DNA of 64,000 bases. It comes from Punica granatum. Taxonomy: Eukaryota; Streptophyta; Magnoliopsida; Myrtales; Lythraceae. Positions within the stretch are counted from its first letter, which is position 1, and every line of letters starts with the position of its first letter. The DNA is taken from assembly GCF_007655135.1 (NCBI RefSeq), contig NW_022204375.1, forward strand, positions 1 to 64,000, written 5' to 3'. Below the pieces are notes generated by a model. The model was not told where the DNA came from. It searched no databases and saw only the letters and a program-made list of their open reading frames with translations. Both the position numbers and the translations under genes were made by a program. Shown piece after piece: positions 1-11,185 of the stretch.

Positions 1-3000
1 CCTAGTAACTTTATTGCTTTCCGGACTTTGCGTCCACGGACTCGCGTCCACTTACTGCTTTCCACGGGTTTCGGCCTAGTAAATTACCGCTTTCCACGGG
101 CTTCGGCCTAGTAACTTTAATGCTTTTCGGACTTCGCGTCCACGGACTTCTCGTCCACTTTACTGCTTTCCACGGGCTTCGGCCTAGTAACTTTACTGCT
201 TTCCACGGGCTTCGGCCTAGTAACTTTATTGCTTTCCGGACTTCGCGTCCACGGACTTCGCGTCCACTTTACTGCTTTCAACGGGCTTCGGCCTAGTAAC
301 TTACTGCTTTCCCGGGCTTGGCCTAGTAACTTTATTGCTTTCCACGGGCTTCGGCCTAGTCTAGTAACTTTATTGCTTCCGGACTTCGCGTCCACGGACT
401 TCGCATCCAACTTTACTGCTTTCCACGGCTTCGGCCTAGTAACTTTACTGCTTTCACGGGTTCGGCCTAGTAACTTTATTGCTTTCGGACTTCGCGTCAA
501 CGGACTTCGCGTCCACTTTCTGCTTTCCACGGGCTTCGGCCTAGTAAATTTACTGCTTTCCACGGGGCTTCGGCCTAGTAACTTTATTGCTTTCCGGACT
601 TCGCGTCCACGGACTTCGCGTCCACTTTACTGCTTTCCAACGGGCTTCGGCCTAGTAACTTTACTTGCTTTCCACGGGCTTCGGCCTAGTAACTTATTGT
701 TTTCCACGGGCTTCGGCCTAGTAACTTTATTGCTTTCCGACTTCGCGTCCACGGACTTCGCGTCCACTTTACTGCTTTCCACGGGCTTCGGCCTAGTAAC
801 TTTACTGCTTTCCACGGGCTTCGGCACTAGTAACTTTATTGCTTTCGGACTTCGCGTCACGGACTTCGCGTCCACTTTACTACTTTCCACGGGCTTCAAC
901 CTAGTAACTTTATTGCTTTCCGGACTTGCGTCCACGGACTTCGCGTCCACTTTACTGTTTCCACGGGCTTCGGCCTAGTAACTTTACTGCTTTCCACGGG
1001 CTTCGGCCTAGTAACTTTATTGCTTTCCGGACTTCGCGTCCACGGACTTCGCGTCCACTTTACTGCTTCCACGGGCTTCGGCCTAGTAAACTTTATTGCT
1101 TTCCGGACTTCGCGTCCACGGACTTCGCGTCCACTTTACTGCTTTCACGGGCTTGACCTAGTAACTTTATTGCTTTCCGGACTTGCGTCCACGGACCTCG
1201 CGTCCACTTACTGCTTTCCACGGTTTCGGCCTAGTAACTTTACCGCTTTCCACGGGCTTCGGCCTAGTAATTTATTGCTTTTCGGACTTCGCGTCCACGG
1301 GACTTCGCGTCCACTTACTGCTTTCCACGGGCTTCGGCCTAGTAACTTTACTGCTTTCCACGGGCTTCGGCCTAGTAACTTTATTGCTTTCCGGACTTCG
1401 CGTCCACGGACTTCGCGTCCACTTTACTGCTTTCCACGGGCTTCGGCCTAGTAACTTTACTGCTTTCCACGGGCTTCGGCCTAGTAACTTTATTGCTTTC
1501 CGGGCTTCGGCCTAGTAACTTTATTGCTTTCCGGACTTCGCGTCCCGGACTTCGCGTCCACTTTACTGCTTTCCACGGGCTTCGGCCTAGTAACTTTACT
1601 TGCTTTCCACGGGCTTCGGCCTAGTAACTTTATTGCTTTCCGGACTTCGCGTCCACGGACTTCGCGTCACTTTAATGCTTTCCACGGGCTTCGGCCTAGT
1701 AACTTTACTGCTTTCCACGGGCTTGGCCTAGTAACTTATTGTTTTCCACGGGCTTCGGCCTAGTAACTTTATTGCTTCCGGACTTCGCGTCACGGACTTC
1801 GCGTCCACTTTACTGCTTTCCACGGGCTTCGGCCTAGTAACTTTACTGCTTTCCACGGGCTTCGGCCTAGTAACTTTATTGCTTTCCGGACTTCGCGTCC
1901 ACGGACTTCGCGTCCACTTTACTACTTTCCACGGGCTTCAACCTAGTAACTTTTATTGCTTTCGGACTTTGCGTCCACGGACTTCGCGTCCACTTTACTG
2001 TTTTCCACGGGCTTCGGCCTAGTAACTTTACTGCTTTCCACGGGCTTCGGCCTAGTAACTTTATTGCTTTCCGGACTTCGCGTCCACGGACTTCGCGTCC
2101 ACTTTACTGCTTTTCCACGGGCTTCGGCCTAGTAACTTTATTGCTTTCGGACTTCGCGTCCACGGACTTCGCGTCCACTTTACTGCTTTCCACGGGCTTC
2201 GACCTAGTAACTTTATTGCTTTCCGGACTTGCGTCCACGGACCTCGCGTCCACTTTACTGCTTTCCACGGGTTTCGGCCTAGTAACTTTACCGCTTTCCA
2301 CGGGTTTCGGCCTAGTAACTTTAATGCTTTCGGACTTCGCGTCCACGGACTTCTCGTCCACTTTACTGCTTTCACGGGCTTCGGCTAGTAACTTTACTGC
2401 TTTCCACGGGCTTCGGCCTAGTAACTTATTGCTTTCCGGACTTCGCGTCCACGGACTTCGCGTCCACTTTACCGCTTTCCACGGCTTCGGCCTAGTAACT
2501 TTACTGCTTTCCACGGGCTTCGGCCTAGTAACTTTATTGCTTTCCACGGCTTCGGCCTACGCCTAGTAACTTTATTGCTTTCCGGACTTCGCGTCCACGG
2601 ACTTCGCGTCCACTTTACTGCTTCCACGGTCTCGGCCTAGTAACTTTATGCTTTCCACGGGCTTCGGCCTAGTAACTTTATTGCTTTCCGGACTTCGCGT
2701 CCACGGACTTCGCGTCCACTTTACTGCTTTCCACGGGCTTCGGCCTAGTAAATTTACTGCTTTCCACGGGCTTCGGCCTAGTAACTTTATTGCTTTCCGG
2801 ACTTCGCGTCCACGGACTTCGCGTCACTTTACTGCTTTCCACGGGCTTCGGCCTAGTAACTTTACTGGCTTTCCACGGCTTCGGCCTAGTAACTTTATTG
2901 TTTTCCACGGCTTCGGCCTAGTAACTTTATGCTTCCGGACTTCGCGTCCACGGACTTCGCGTCCACTTTACTGCTTTCCACGGGCTTCGGCCTAGTAACT

Positions 3001-3590
3001 TTACTGCTTTCCACGGGCTTCGGCCTAGTAACTTTATTGCTTTCCGGATCGCGTCACGGACTTCGCGTCAACTTTACGCTTTCCACGGGCTTTCGGCCTA
3101 GTAACTTTATTGCTTTCCGGACTTTGCGTCCACGGACTTCGCGTCCACTTTACTTTTTTCCACGGGCTTCGGCCTAGTAACTTTACTGCTTTCCACGGGC
3201 TTCGGCCTAGTAACTTTATTGCTTTCCGGACTTCGCGTCCACGGACTTCGCGTCCACTTTACTGCTTTCCACGGGCTTCGGCCTAGTAACTTTATTGCTT
3301 TCCGGACTTCGCGTCCACGGACTTCGCGTCCACTTTACTGCTTTCCACGGGCTTCGGCCTAGTAACTTTATTGCTTTCCGGACTTTGCGTCCACGGACCT
3401 CGCGTCCACTTTACTGCTTTCCACGGAGTAACTTTACCGCTTTCCACGGGCTTCGGCGTAACTTTAATGCTTTCGGACTTTCCACGGGCGTCAACTTTAC
3501 TGCTACGGGCTAGTAACTTTACTGCTTTCCACGGGCTTCGTCCTAGTAACTTTACTGCTTTCCACGGGCCTTGGCCCTGCACATGCTGTC
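1..3590 (+). repeat. Tandem array of element A (two interspersed modules, 33 and 42 bp)
   Basis: The array is built from two modules. Module X (about 33 bp) carries the core CCACGGGCTTCGGCCTAG followed by TAACTTTACTGCTT. Module Y (about 42 bp) carries two copies of a 15-bp subrepeat (GGACTTCGCGTCCAC) followed by TTTACTGCTT. The usual orders are X-X-Y (about 108 bp) and X-Y (about 75 bp). Both modules end in the same TTTACTGCTTTCC, suggesting Y arose on the same backbone. Single-base deletions and insertions are frequent (for example runs of two or three T instead of four). The array begins before the window. Open frames here on either strand are low-complexity and repeatedly broken by frameshifts, so I do not call genes. 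Confidence 0.93.
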
Positions 3591-3802
3591 GTGCGGGCTT
3601 AGACCCCACTCCTGCATCTCATAATGTTCGCTTCTTAATCAAGTGGTTGCCCTACGACAGGTTCGGACACCTTCGCACATCCCCCTGAGTGTCCAGCGTG
3701 AGGGAGCAAGCTGTTACAAAGGACGACAATAGAAGCGGTCGCCGGGACCGAAGGGGTGCCTCTCATGATCTTTGGCTACATCCTCTAAACGAGCATGCAA
3801 CC
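3591..3802 (+). other. Element A 3' untranslated tail between array and polypurine tract
   Basis: Short unique sequence joining the tandem array to the polypurine tract. Its second half resembles the tail before the internal LTRs of element D (21870-21962, 34111-34203 and 47278-47370), with shared words such as GAGCGGTCGCC-like and CCACATCCTCTAA-like stretches. No gene is seen. Confidence 0.7.
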
Positions 3803-3811
3803 AAAGAGGGG
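3803..3811 (+). promoter_or_regulatory. Polypurine tract of element A
   Basis: AAAGAGGGG lies 5 nt before the TGTCAGC start of the 3' LTR and is identical in all internal units of element D. Its position fits the plus-strand primer of reverse transcription; the short CAAGC gap to the LTR is slightly unusual. Confidence 0.7.
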
Positions 3812-4815
3812 CAAGCTGTCAGCACCCCATTTTGGCCCACCGGCTCCCCATGCGAGGATCCCCAACCGAGGCCCGGGGCACTATTCATCACCCGGCAATC
3901 GGAAGCAAATGGGCAGGCACGAGGCCATGGACAACAAGAGAAGAGCACAATCCACTGAGAGAGACGGAAGAGAGCAGTCAGAAGAACAGACGAACGAGGA
4001 ATCCCGAAGACGGCGGAACCGGCACTGTGGCACTATTCATCACTGAGTCACCGAAGCACCGAAAGGTGCCCAATATGGGGCTCCAAAAATCCCCCTCAGT
4101 GCCAAAACGACCAATGACGCGTCCGGACGCATTTCCGGGACATCCTGCTTGAGCCGGGACACCCCGATCCCCCACGGACGCCTTTTCTGACATAGCTCCT
4201 GGGGTTCGCCCCACTGACTAGCAAGCGGCCCCTCAAAATGGGCCTACAGGCACCCGGGGACCACCAGGGCCGGGGAACAAGCTTCAGACAACCTTCCGGA
4301 GCTCGGCTCGGTCTCCCGAACTACGTTTCAGTGGTCACGAACGCCTCCCAGCGAGCCTTCGGGTATTTCCACGAAAAGCAGAGACCACGAGGGTCTCTGA
4401 GTACCTCACAATAATCTCCAAGCACCTCAAGGCCTTCAGGGCACACTGAGAAAACCCCGGTCAAAGTCCCTAGGTCTTCCCGGGCCAACGGTCCCCGACC
4501 GAGGACGACGACCCAACAATCACTCACGGGGCAATAGGATCGCCAAAACAAATGCAAGGATGCACAAAGGTCAATCGGGGGTCGAGGGGCACTAAACTCC
4601 ACTCCGAATGTCCAAACGAGGCAAAACCGACTCTCGAGGCGTCGAGTCGCCCGAACGTTCATCCACACGACGCATGGCGATATTGGGCTCATTCAAATCC
4701 TCGTAGTTCAAGCATTCCAAATCTTCAAATTAATTGGACATCGGAGGTCGGATGCAAGCTCAATCGGGTCTCAAGCATTTTCCGGCTTTCTTCCTAATCA
4801 AGTGGGACCCTTGAG

Positions 4816-4865
4816 CTTGCCAAGCCGAGCCAAGCCGAGCCGAGCCGAGCCGAGCCGAGCCGCGA
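4816..4865 (+). repeat. GAGCC microrepeat in LTR A
   Basis: A run of five-base GAGCC/AAGCC units ends in a palindrome-like GAGCCATGGCTC. The shorter equivalent in the D LTRs (about 10916-10952 in the first) keeps the palindrome. It lies about 240-290 bp upstream of the TATA motif, inside the presumed U3 region. Confidence 0.7.
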
Positions 4866-5100
4866 GCCATGGCTCTCCTCTAAAGACAAGCCAAATGAGC
4901 CTCCACCACACATTTTCAAAATATCTTCTTACACCCATCACTTCCCTTCTCCCATCCATCACCTCCCATCCACTTTCCCCTGACTTCCCCTACACTCAAC
5001 ATGACAACTTCCCCACCCTAATTTTCCCTCCAAAAATTCGGATCCCCTAAGCACCACTTAATTGCACTTAACTCCACTTAATCTTGTCATTTAGTCTTCC

Positions 5101-5108
5101 TTTATAAG
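5101..5108 (+). promoter_or_regulatory. TATA motif of LTR A
   Basis: TTTATAAG followed by GCCCATTGCATC is conserved with the D LTRs at the equivalent place. Transcription would start about 30 bp downstream, placing the later LTR repeats and hairpins in the transcribed leader. Inferred from sequence only. Confidence 0.55.
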
Positions 5109-5479
5109 CCCATTGCATCATTAACTTAAACACAACTCCTCTTGCACTCTCTCTTAGTATTTCTCACTCAAACAAATGCTCTCAACCTCCCAAGAACTTC
5201 AGCAAAATCGCAGCAAGCAAGAACCACCCAAAAACCAAGCAAAACACTCAAGACTTAAGTCGGAATCCATCCCGACTTAAATCCAAACTTCACCAAACTT
5301 CATATCCTACATGTTTTCGACCCCCTCTATCCATTTCCGAGCTTAGATTTCAAGTTTGAAGCCTCTAAGTTAGAGAATCAGCTCAGTACAGAACCGAGCA
5401 CAGTTTTGGCCCAGCCGGGTCAAAACTTCCAACCCTGTTTTCTCACCTTCTCGAGTCGGTCTGAACTTTCAAAACCCAT

Positions 5480-6060
5480 CAAACACCTCCGGGGGTTCGT
5501 TAGGAGTCGGGAGCCACCGACCTTGCTCAAACATTCCATCGGAATCCACCGTTATGAATTCCGACCCGAAAACTGCTCAGTCGGGCCGGCGTTTCTGACT
5601 GTCTGTTCGGTTTTCTTGCAGATCGGGTCGATCCGTGACCCTTTTCGATGAACGACCACTTCTACTACCTCCAGGGGTCAGTTAGGAGTCAGGAGACGTT
5701 GGCCTTGCTCAAAAATTCCATCGGAATCCATCGTTATGAATTCCGACCCGAAAACTGCCCAGTCGGGCCAGTTTCCAGACGTGCTCTGTTTTGGGTGATT
5801 TTTGCAGGACTGTACGGGTCGACCCGACAACTCTGGGAACAAACGACCACCACGGTCACTTAGAGGAGTCCCTTGGCTATCCAAGGCCGCCGACCTTGCC
5901 TCAAAATTCCATCGGGAACCTCCGTGGCGACGTCCGACCCGACTTGTGCCAGTCGGGTCTGTCCACCCTTCCATTCAGGTCTGTTTGGTGCCATTCGGGT
6001 CTGTTCAACGGAAAACAGCCCAAACCCGACCCATCAACGGTCCAACCCGACTCTTGAAGG
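5480..6060 (+). repeat. Leader direct repeats in LTR A (three degenerate copies)
   Basis: The word CCTTGCTCAAA or a close variant recurs at 5521, 5703 and 5894, each followed by a block with ATTCCATCGG, a CCGACCCGA motif and a CAGTCGGG motif. Copies one and two are closest; copy three is degenerate. The block occupies the same place, downstream of the TATA, as different repeats in the D and B LTRs. Confidence 0.75.
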
Positions 6061-7940
6061 TACCATCCCGCATCTCGGGACTAGGTATGACCATTCCCGA
6101 CTTAGAGGAGCTAGGACTTTTACATTATTGTTGTGTTTATGGAGTTTTGAGGGGTTTTAAGCATGATTTTAATTTCGAACTTTAATATTATGCAATTTCC
6201 TTATTACACCATGCATGTTTATCATCGTTTAACTTGCTAGCATGTCGGGAAATATTTAAATCGAAGTCGAGGAAACTATCCCGACCCGGAAAAGCCGAGA
6301 TCATTCGGGTTAACCTCTCCATGAGGTAACCTAGAGCTTTCTTGACCTTTTTGGGTCAAGACCGGATTCCTTTGCCCCGATTTAAATTGTTTCCTGAGTT
6401 TTATCGTTTTTCTCACATCCATGAAGTCGGTATTGTTTTATCGATTCCTTTAATAATATGTTTGTGCATGTTTGCATGTTTGAATGTGTTATTTAAATCA
6501 TGATAATACCGACTTTCGTTTAATCGTGTTATTTAACATGTTTGATGTTTGAGCATGCGAGAAACGATTCAAAACAAGACGGGGAAAACTCGTGAAACCA
6601 AATACAAGCCATGAGACCTCTCGGCTTTATCCAAGGAGAATAGGCCGAGAGTCTCATGGAGTTATTCAGGTTCCATGAGGCTTCCTCTTCCCGTTTTAAA
6701 TCCGTTCTCGGATTTCGTGTAATTTGCAAGTTCAATTACATCGAGAATTTCACATGAAATGTCTTTCCAAACCAAAATATGCATGGATTCGCAATTCGGA
6801 GACCCTTTCGGGCCTATTAGGACCAAAGGGTGTTTCGGCCATCGTTGGCCGAATCTTCCTCGGTCTTTCTTGACCCGTCTTGGTCGCCGAGTCACGAATC
6901 ATTTTTACAATTAATGCATTCGGCACAACCCTTAAGCATTAATTCCACAAACGGGTTAATCGGGACGCTCACATGATTAAACCCACTTCACACTGACAAG
7001 GTTTACACGAATTGGCCATTAACTGATAACTCGCGTCGATGAGTTGTCAGATGACGTTGGCGCCCTTTTCAAACTTATCAATTTCAAAACCCGAAATGCG
7101 CGGTCCGATGTAGCATGGATGTCTGAAAAGGGTTTCTGTGTCTCAACTTGAATGTTTACCTGATTCCAGGTAGCTCAGGTCAGGATACAGAAGATCTTTC
7201 TAGATCACTTCCGGGCAGATCGACCGGTTCTTTGGCTTTTTCGGGGTTCTTGCACAACCCTGGACGACCCAGGGAATTGGTCGACACCGGCTACAGGCCG
7301 AGGTGGCCCGCACTGCGATGTTTCCCCTTTTCTGAAAACAATTTTCAAATAAAGGGCAAAATCGTCTTTTCACAATTCAGCGACACTCTTAGGGTTAGCA
7401 TGACAGAAACACTACAGTATGGGACAAGAACGGGCTACCTGTTCAGGTGCAGGTTCATCTGCATAGCCCTTTCTTATCTAACTGATGAGTTTCTGTCATC
7501 CTAACATAAACTCGGGTAACTAGAACGGTTATCTCTGTCATAAAACATGCAAAATGCTGATTAACCTTTCACTCGACTTAACCAAACACTAGATAATGGT
7601 TAGGAGGAATTCTAGATTCCAAATCTAGAGTCGAAACATGAGTTTGGCTAATTCAGTGGAAATTCAGTGTCACAATACAGAACAACTGTAAAAGCAATCC
7701 ACACACATGAGATTTGACTCTCTTTGTCAAGTTCTAAAAAATAAAGCCGAATGCTAAAACATTGGCACGTGCTTGTTTGTCTAGGGTAGGATTTGCATGC
7801 CAAAATACCCCGGATTAACAACTTGTTAAAACACGTACACTCGATAATAACAAACACCTTGTCTGTTATTTACATGTTGCGTGTTATCTTTCCGCACCTG
7901 TTTGCCATGCGGGTCGAGCCTGATCCCTAGGCCTAATAAT

Positions 7941-8014
7941 ATTAGGGTTCAACGCCCTAATCATCGAGCACAGGGTTCAACGCCCTAATCAACACTCACA
8001 GGGTCCAACGCCCT
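7941..8014 (+). other. Three tandem hairpins, 28-bp period, in LTR A
   Basis: Hairpin cores at 7944-7958, 7972-7986 and 8000-8014 read AGGG, a 7-nt loop TTCAACG or TCCAACG, then CCCT. The first extends to 7-bp arms (ATTAGGG with CCCTAAT, 7941-7961). Related D LTR copies keep the pairing with different bases (see findings). The first two copies also match the pol III B-box consensus GGTTCRANNCC, but no matching A box was found, so an RNA gene is not claimed. Confidence 0.55.
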
Positions 8015-8286
8015 ATTCAGTGAGAACGTCCATTGAATTTCAGTTCTTCGGTCTTTTTCCCTAAACTCACGGCGAGTTAGAGTGGAATAATAACCGAACG
8101 CGAAACGACTGGAATTCGACCCTTTTTGTAATTTGTATTTATTGTTTTCGAGAGCATTGTAAGGACTTTTATTTTGTACATCTGTTCTGTAAGAATTCCA
8201 GTCGGTGAGCGAATGGTCTAAGAGTCGAATTAATCGAATCGGTCTAATGCTTGCCCAGACACAAGTAAATCCAAGATCTCGCGGTT

Positions 8287-8349
8287 TTGGTTCACGCAGG
8301 GATTCAACCTCCATGGTTCGATGAACTGTAACGCAAGATTGTGAACCAA
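8287..8349 (+). other. Conserved long-range stem in LTR A
   Basis: TTGGTTCAC at 8287-8295 pairs perfectly with GTGAACCAA at 8341-8349, enclosing 45 nt that include a smaller GTTCGATGAAC hairpin. The same layout is kept in the B and D LTRs. Confidence 0.55.
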
Positions 8350-8654
8350 CTCCCCGACATACGGGTTTACTTCTCTCTCGGCTTCTCAACCGACATCGTT
8401 TAATTCACCGAATCTTCGGTGTCAAAATGTGCGAGCCGAGTGCAGCTTAATTCATGCGGTAAATCATAAAACATGCAAGCCTAGCAAACCATAGTACCGA
8501 AAGGGCGTGCGGGATATAGGCCCGCACGTAACATGAACCCCCGAACACGGATTTTTCGGTTCCGCATGACCATTGCCTTAGCATTTAGGTGTACCCCGTA
8601 CCCCTAGACTCAGGCGACTCAACGGCCCTCGACCTACGGGTCGTAAACAGTAAG

Positions 8655-8664
8655 TGGCGACTCC
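8655..8664 (+). promoter_or_regulatory. PBS-like decamer in LTR A
   Basis: TGGCGACTCC repeats the first ten bases of the primer binding site used by this group and lies near the 3' end of the LTR, about 110 bp before its boundary. It is present at the same place in all six LTRs. A role in tRNA contact is inference. Confidence 0.4.
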
Positions 8665-8772
8665 TTCTCACGTGCGTCCGTCGCGCGTCCCCGGGAAGGT
8701 GGACACTCCCAAGCCGCGTTTGCTTAGGCGCGCGCATGCGTGCCCCGATGAGATTAAATTCGGGTGCGCACA

Positions 8773-9603
8773 CTCCCCAAATGACTGATTAAGGGAAGTC
8801 CTATAATCGAAGGACATCCCATGATCATGGGACCGCCAGGATTCCAACGTGTAGTCCATAAAAACTGTGCTGGGGTGAGCTCTTCCATAAACCGCATCCA
8901 GTCGGTGTAGTTACGGTCGGAGGGTCGAAACACATGAAGTAAACGAGCGATGAGTGATCGCTCGTCAGTGATACATGAAAAAGGATGAGATAAGCCGAAC
9001 GGTCTAATGTGTGCTAGAAGCCAAATCTGAAGCAAATGTGGAGATCCTCTCATCCTGCCCCGTCGATTCTCTCGTACATAGTCAAGAGACCGAATGGTCT
9101 CAGCCAAAACGGCTTCCACATAACTATGGCCTCCTACCACTTGGAGGATGACCTGAGCAAGTGCCCCGTCTGTGAGATTCGACGAGTACGGGAATAGCAT
9201 AGTTCCGAAGATGAGTAAAAGAAAACCGTGACAAGCGTCCCGCTGATAAGACTCTCCTGTGGCATTCAGAGCACGGGTCTGTATGAAATCTATGAGCCAT
9301 GTAGTCCTAATGCTGTGCTCCCCTCCATACTGCAGCTCGCAATGAACTTCTTCGTTGCGGAGACCTAAAAGGACGGCTAGTCTGTTCTGTATCGTGGCAA
9401 ACTGGTTAGGCACCACGATGTCATGAATCGGTGTAGACAGCAGAAGAAGTGTCGCATATTCTTCTACTGTAGGGGCTAACTCTGTCCCATGAAAGCTGAA
9501 AACGGCTCGCTGGGTGTCCCAGAAACTAATAGCAGTTCTGAGTAGGGTCCAATCAACGGGAGAATTGGCGAGTAATGGTAGGTCTCCTATGAAGAGCCGG
9601 AGG
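8773..9603 (-). pseudogene. DUF7745-like retroelement ORF, main part (C-terminally truncated, interrupted)
   Basis: An open minus-strand frame runs through the whole interval. The conserved core includes RDACHGFLLLIFGTMLFPYS, GGHSYVEAVLAETIRSLDYV, LLQIWLLAHIRPF and RWNPGGPMIMGCPSIIG. I recognise this as the plant-specific DUF7745 / plant-mobile-domain-like family found in retroelement-associated proteins; function is not established. The frame is open from 9603 without a stop, and a GTG at 9416 is not a convincing start. The true N-terminus lies at 52881, beyond the element D insertion. The frame ends artificially at 8773, after the residues HLGS, where element A begins; the last few codons that an ORF finder would add come from LTR A. 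Family members usually continue past this point. The protein cannot be made intact. Confidence 0.68.
9599..9603. other. Left target site duplication of element D (GGAGG)
   Basis: GGAGG directly precedes the first LTR. It matches the five bases directly after the last LTR (52776-52780). Five bp is the normal duplication for Ty3/gypsy integration. Confidence 0.9.
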
Positions 9604-11177
9604 TGTCAGCACCCCATTTTGGCCCACCGGCTTCCTACGAGAGAATCTCCGACCAAAGCCCGGGTTACTATTCATCACCCGACGATCATAGGCGAATATG
9701 CGGGCACAGAGACATGAATTACAGGAGAAAAGCAGGGTGCACTAAAAAGGCAGAGGAAAGCTATCAAAAGAACAGACAAATGAGGAACCCCGAAAACAGC
9801 GGAGCCGGCACTATGGCACTATTCATCGCCGGATCACCGGAGCGTCAGAAGATACCCAATATGGGACTTTAAAAATCCCTCTTGGTACCAAAATGACCAA
9901 TGGCACCTCCGAGCGCATTTCAGAAGCCTCCTGCTTAAGCCGAGGCACACCCGAACATTTGCAGACGCCTTCCTAACGGGGCTCCCGGGACGCCCGATCC
10001 ACGGACAAGTAAACGGCACCCGGAAACAGGCCTGCACACCCCCAAGGACCACCAGGACCAAGGAATAAGTTTCAGACTGCCTTTCAGAGTTAGTCTTGGT
10101 CTCTCGAGCGGATCCCAACCCGGAGAAAGGACCCCATTTTGCACAGAAACGTGGCCAGAGACGCTTTTAATGAACCGTCAGTGCACGAAATCCGCGCCAA
10201 CCAATCCCGAAGACCCCAAGCCTGGGAAAACGAACCCTGATCGCATTGTACAATCCATTTGGGTTTCCCGGGTACTATTCCGGCAACAAAAGGGCCCCTT
10301 TCAAGCGGAATCTTGCGCTTAGAGCTCATTCGAGGAAATGTTGACGTCCGAGCTTTGCACCACCCACTCCCAACAACCCCCAGGGGCTAGGAAATCATTT
10401 CGGTTCTGACCAAGCAAGTCATACCGATCTCCCGAGTGACATTTCAATGGTCACGAATGCCTCCCGACAAGCCTTCGGGACTCGTGTTTGACAAACGGAG
10501 ATCACAGTGGTCTCCGAACACATCAGAACACTCGGGAAACACTGAGAAAGCCCCATTCGCGGATTCCTAGGACGCCTCCGGATATCGATCTCCAACCGAG
10601 GCCAACAAGTAAACCGTTCTGTCCAAAGCACAAAGCATGCCGACACGAGCGGTACATCACGCAGAGGCGCGAACAAGCGATAGAAATGGACAACTTCACC
10701 CCGATCATCCAAACGGAGCAAAACCGGCTTTCGAGTCCCCGGGACGCCCGAGCATTCATCCATACGAAGAATGTCAATACAAGGCTCATTAAAACCGTAT
10801 TCGCGCATACATCGATAATTCGTCGTTCAAGCGAATCACGGAAATCGAATGCGTGATCAATCAAGCCCCGAGCTTCTTCCGGCTTTCTTCCTAATCAAGT
10901 GGGACCCTTGAGCTAGCCAAGCCGAGCCGAGCCGAGCCGCGAGCCATGGCTCTCCTCTAAAGACAAGCCAAATGAGCCTCCACCACACATTTTCAAAATA
11001 TCTTCTTACACCCATCACCTCCCTTCTCCCATCCATCACCTCCCATCCACTTTCCCCTAACTTCCCCTACACTCAACATGACAACTTCCCCACCCTAATC
11101 TTCCTTCCAAAAATTCGGATCCCCTAAGCACCACTTAATTGCACTTAACTCCACTTAATCTTGTCATATAGTCTTCC

Positions 11178-11185
11178 TTTATAAG
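11178..11185 (+). promoter_or_regulatory. TATA motif of LTR D1
   Basis: TTTATAAG lies about 1575 bp into the LTR, in the same context as in LTR A. It would set the U3/R boundary about 30 bp downstream. Confidence 0.55.

Larger units (their letters stand above)
1..8772 (+). mobile_element. Element A: 3' part of a Tat/Ogre-like LTR retrotransposon
   Basis: The visible part consists of a tandem array, a short unique tail, a polypurine tract and a complete 3' LTR. The 5' LTR and any coding region lie outside the window to the left. The tail just before the LTR (about 3700-3816) aligns by eye with the tail before each internal LTR of element D, including the shared stretch around the polypurine tract, so A and D are relatives. 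The right end (3817-8772 LTR) abuts minus-strand internal sequence of element B at 8773 and cuts its ORF, so A inserted into B. The 5 bases after the LTR are CTCCC; the matching left copy of a target duplication cannot be seen. No coding sequence is supported. Confidence 0.8.
3817..8772 (+). repeat. 3' LTR of element A (4956 bp)
   Basis: The LTR starts TGTCAGCACCCC and ends GGTGCGCACA, so it has TG...CA ends in imperfect inverted form. The first 90 bp or so match the LTRs of element D closely. The central and right parts (about 7000-8500) match the reverse complement of the element B LTR better, so A and B form one subfamily and D another. Landmarks are a GAGCC microrepeat (about 4816-4865), a TATA motif (5101-5108), three degenerate direct repeats of about 180-190 bp (about 5480-6060), three hairpins with a 28-bp period (7941-8014), a long-range stem (8287-8349) and a PBS-like decamer (8655-8664). 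Small ORFs inside it show no protein-level signal beyond nucleotide similarity. Confidence 0.88.

Noticed and set aside
1..3590. CRISPR-like array
   Set aside because: Units are directly adjacent with no unique spacers, and the context is a plant retrotransposon.
7148..7504. Similar short ORFs in LTR A (7148-7504) and LTR B (54773-54997, minus) sharing FPFSENNFQIKGKIVFSQF
   Set aside because: The DNA of the two LTRs is itself similar here, the starts differ, and the D LTRs lack the frame. Shared ancestry of non-coding DNA explains it.
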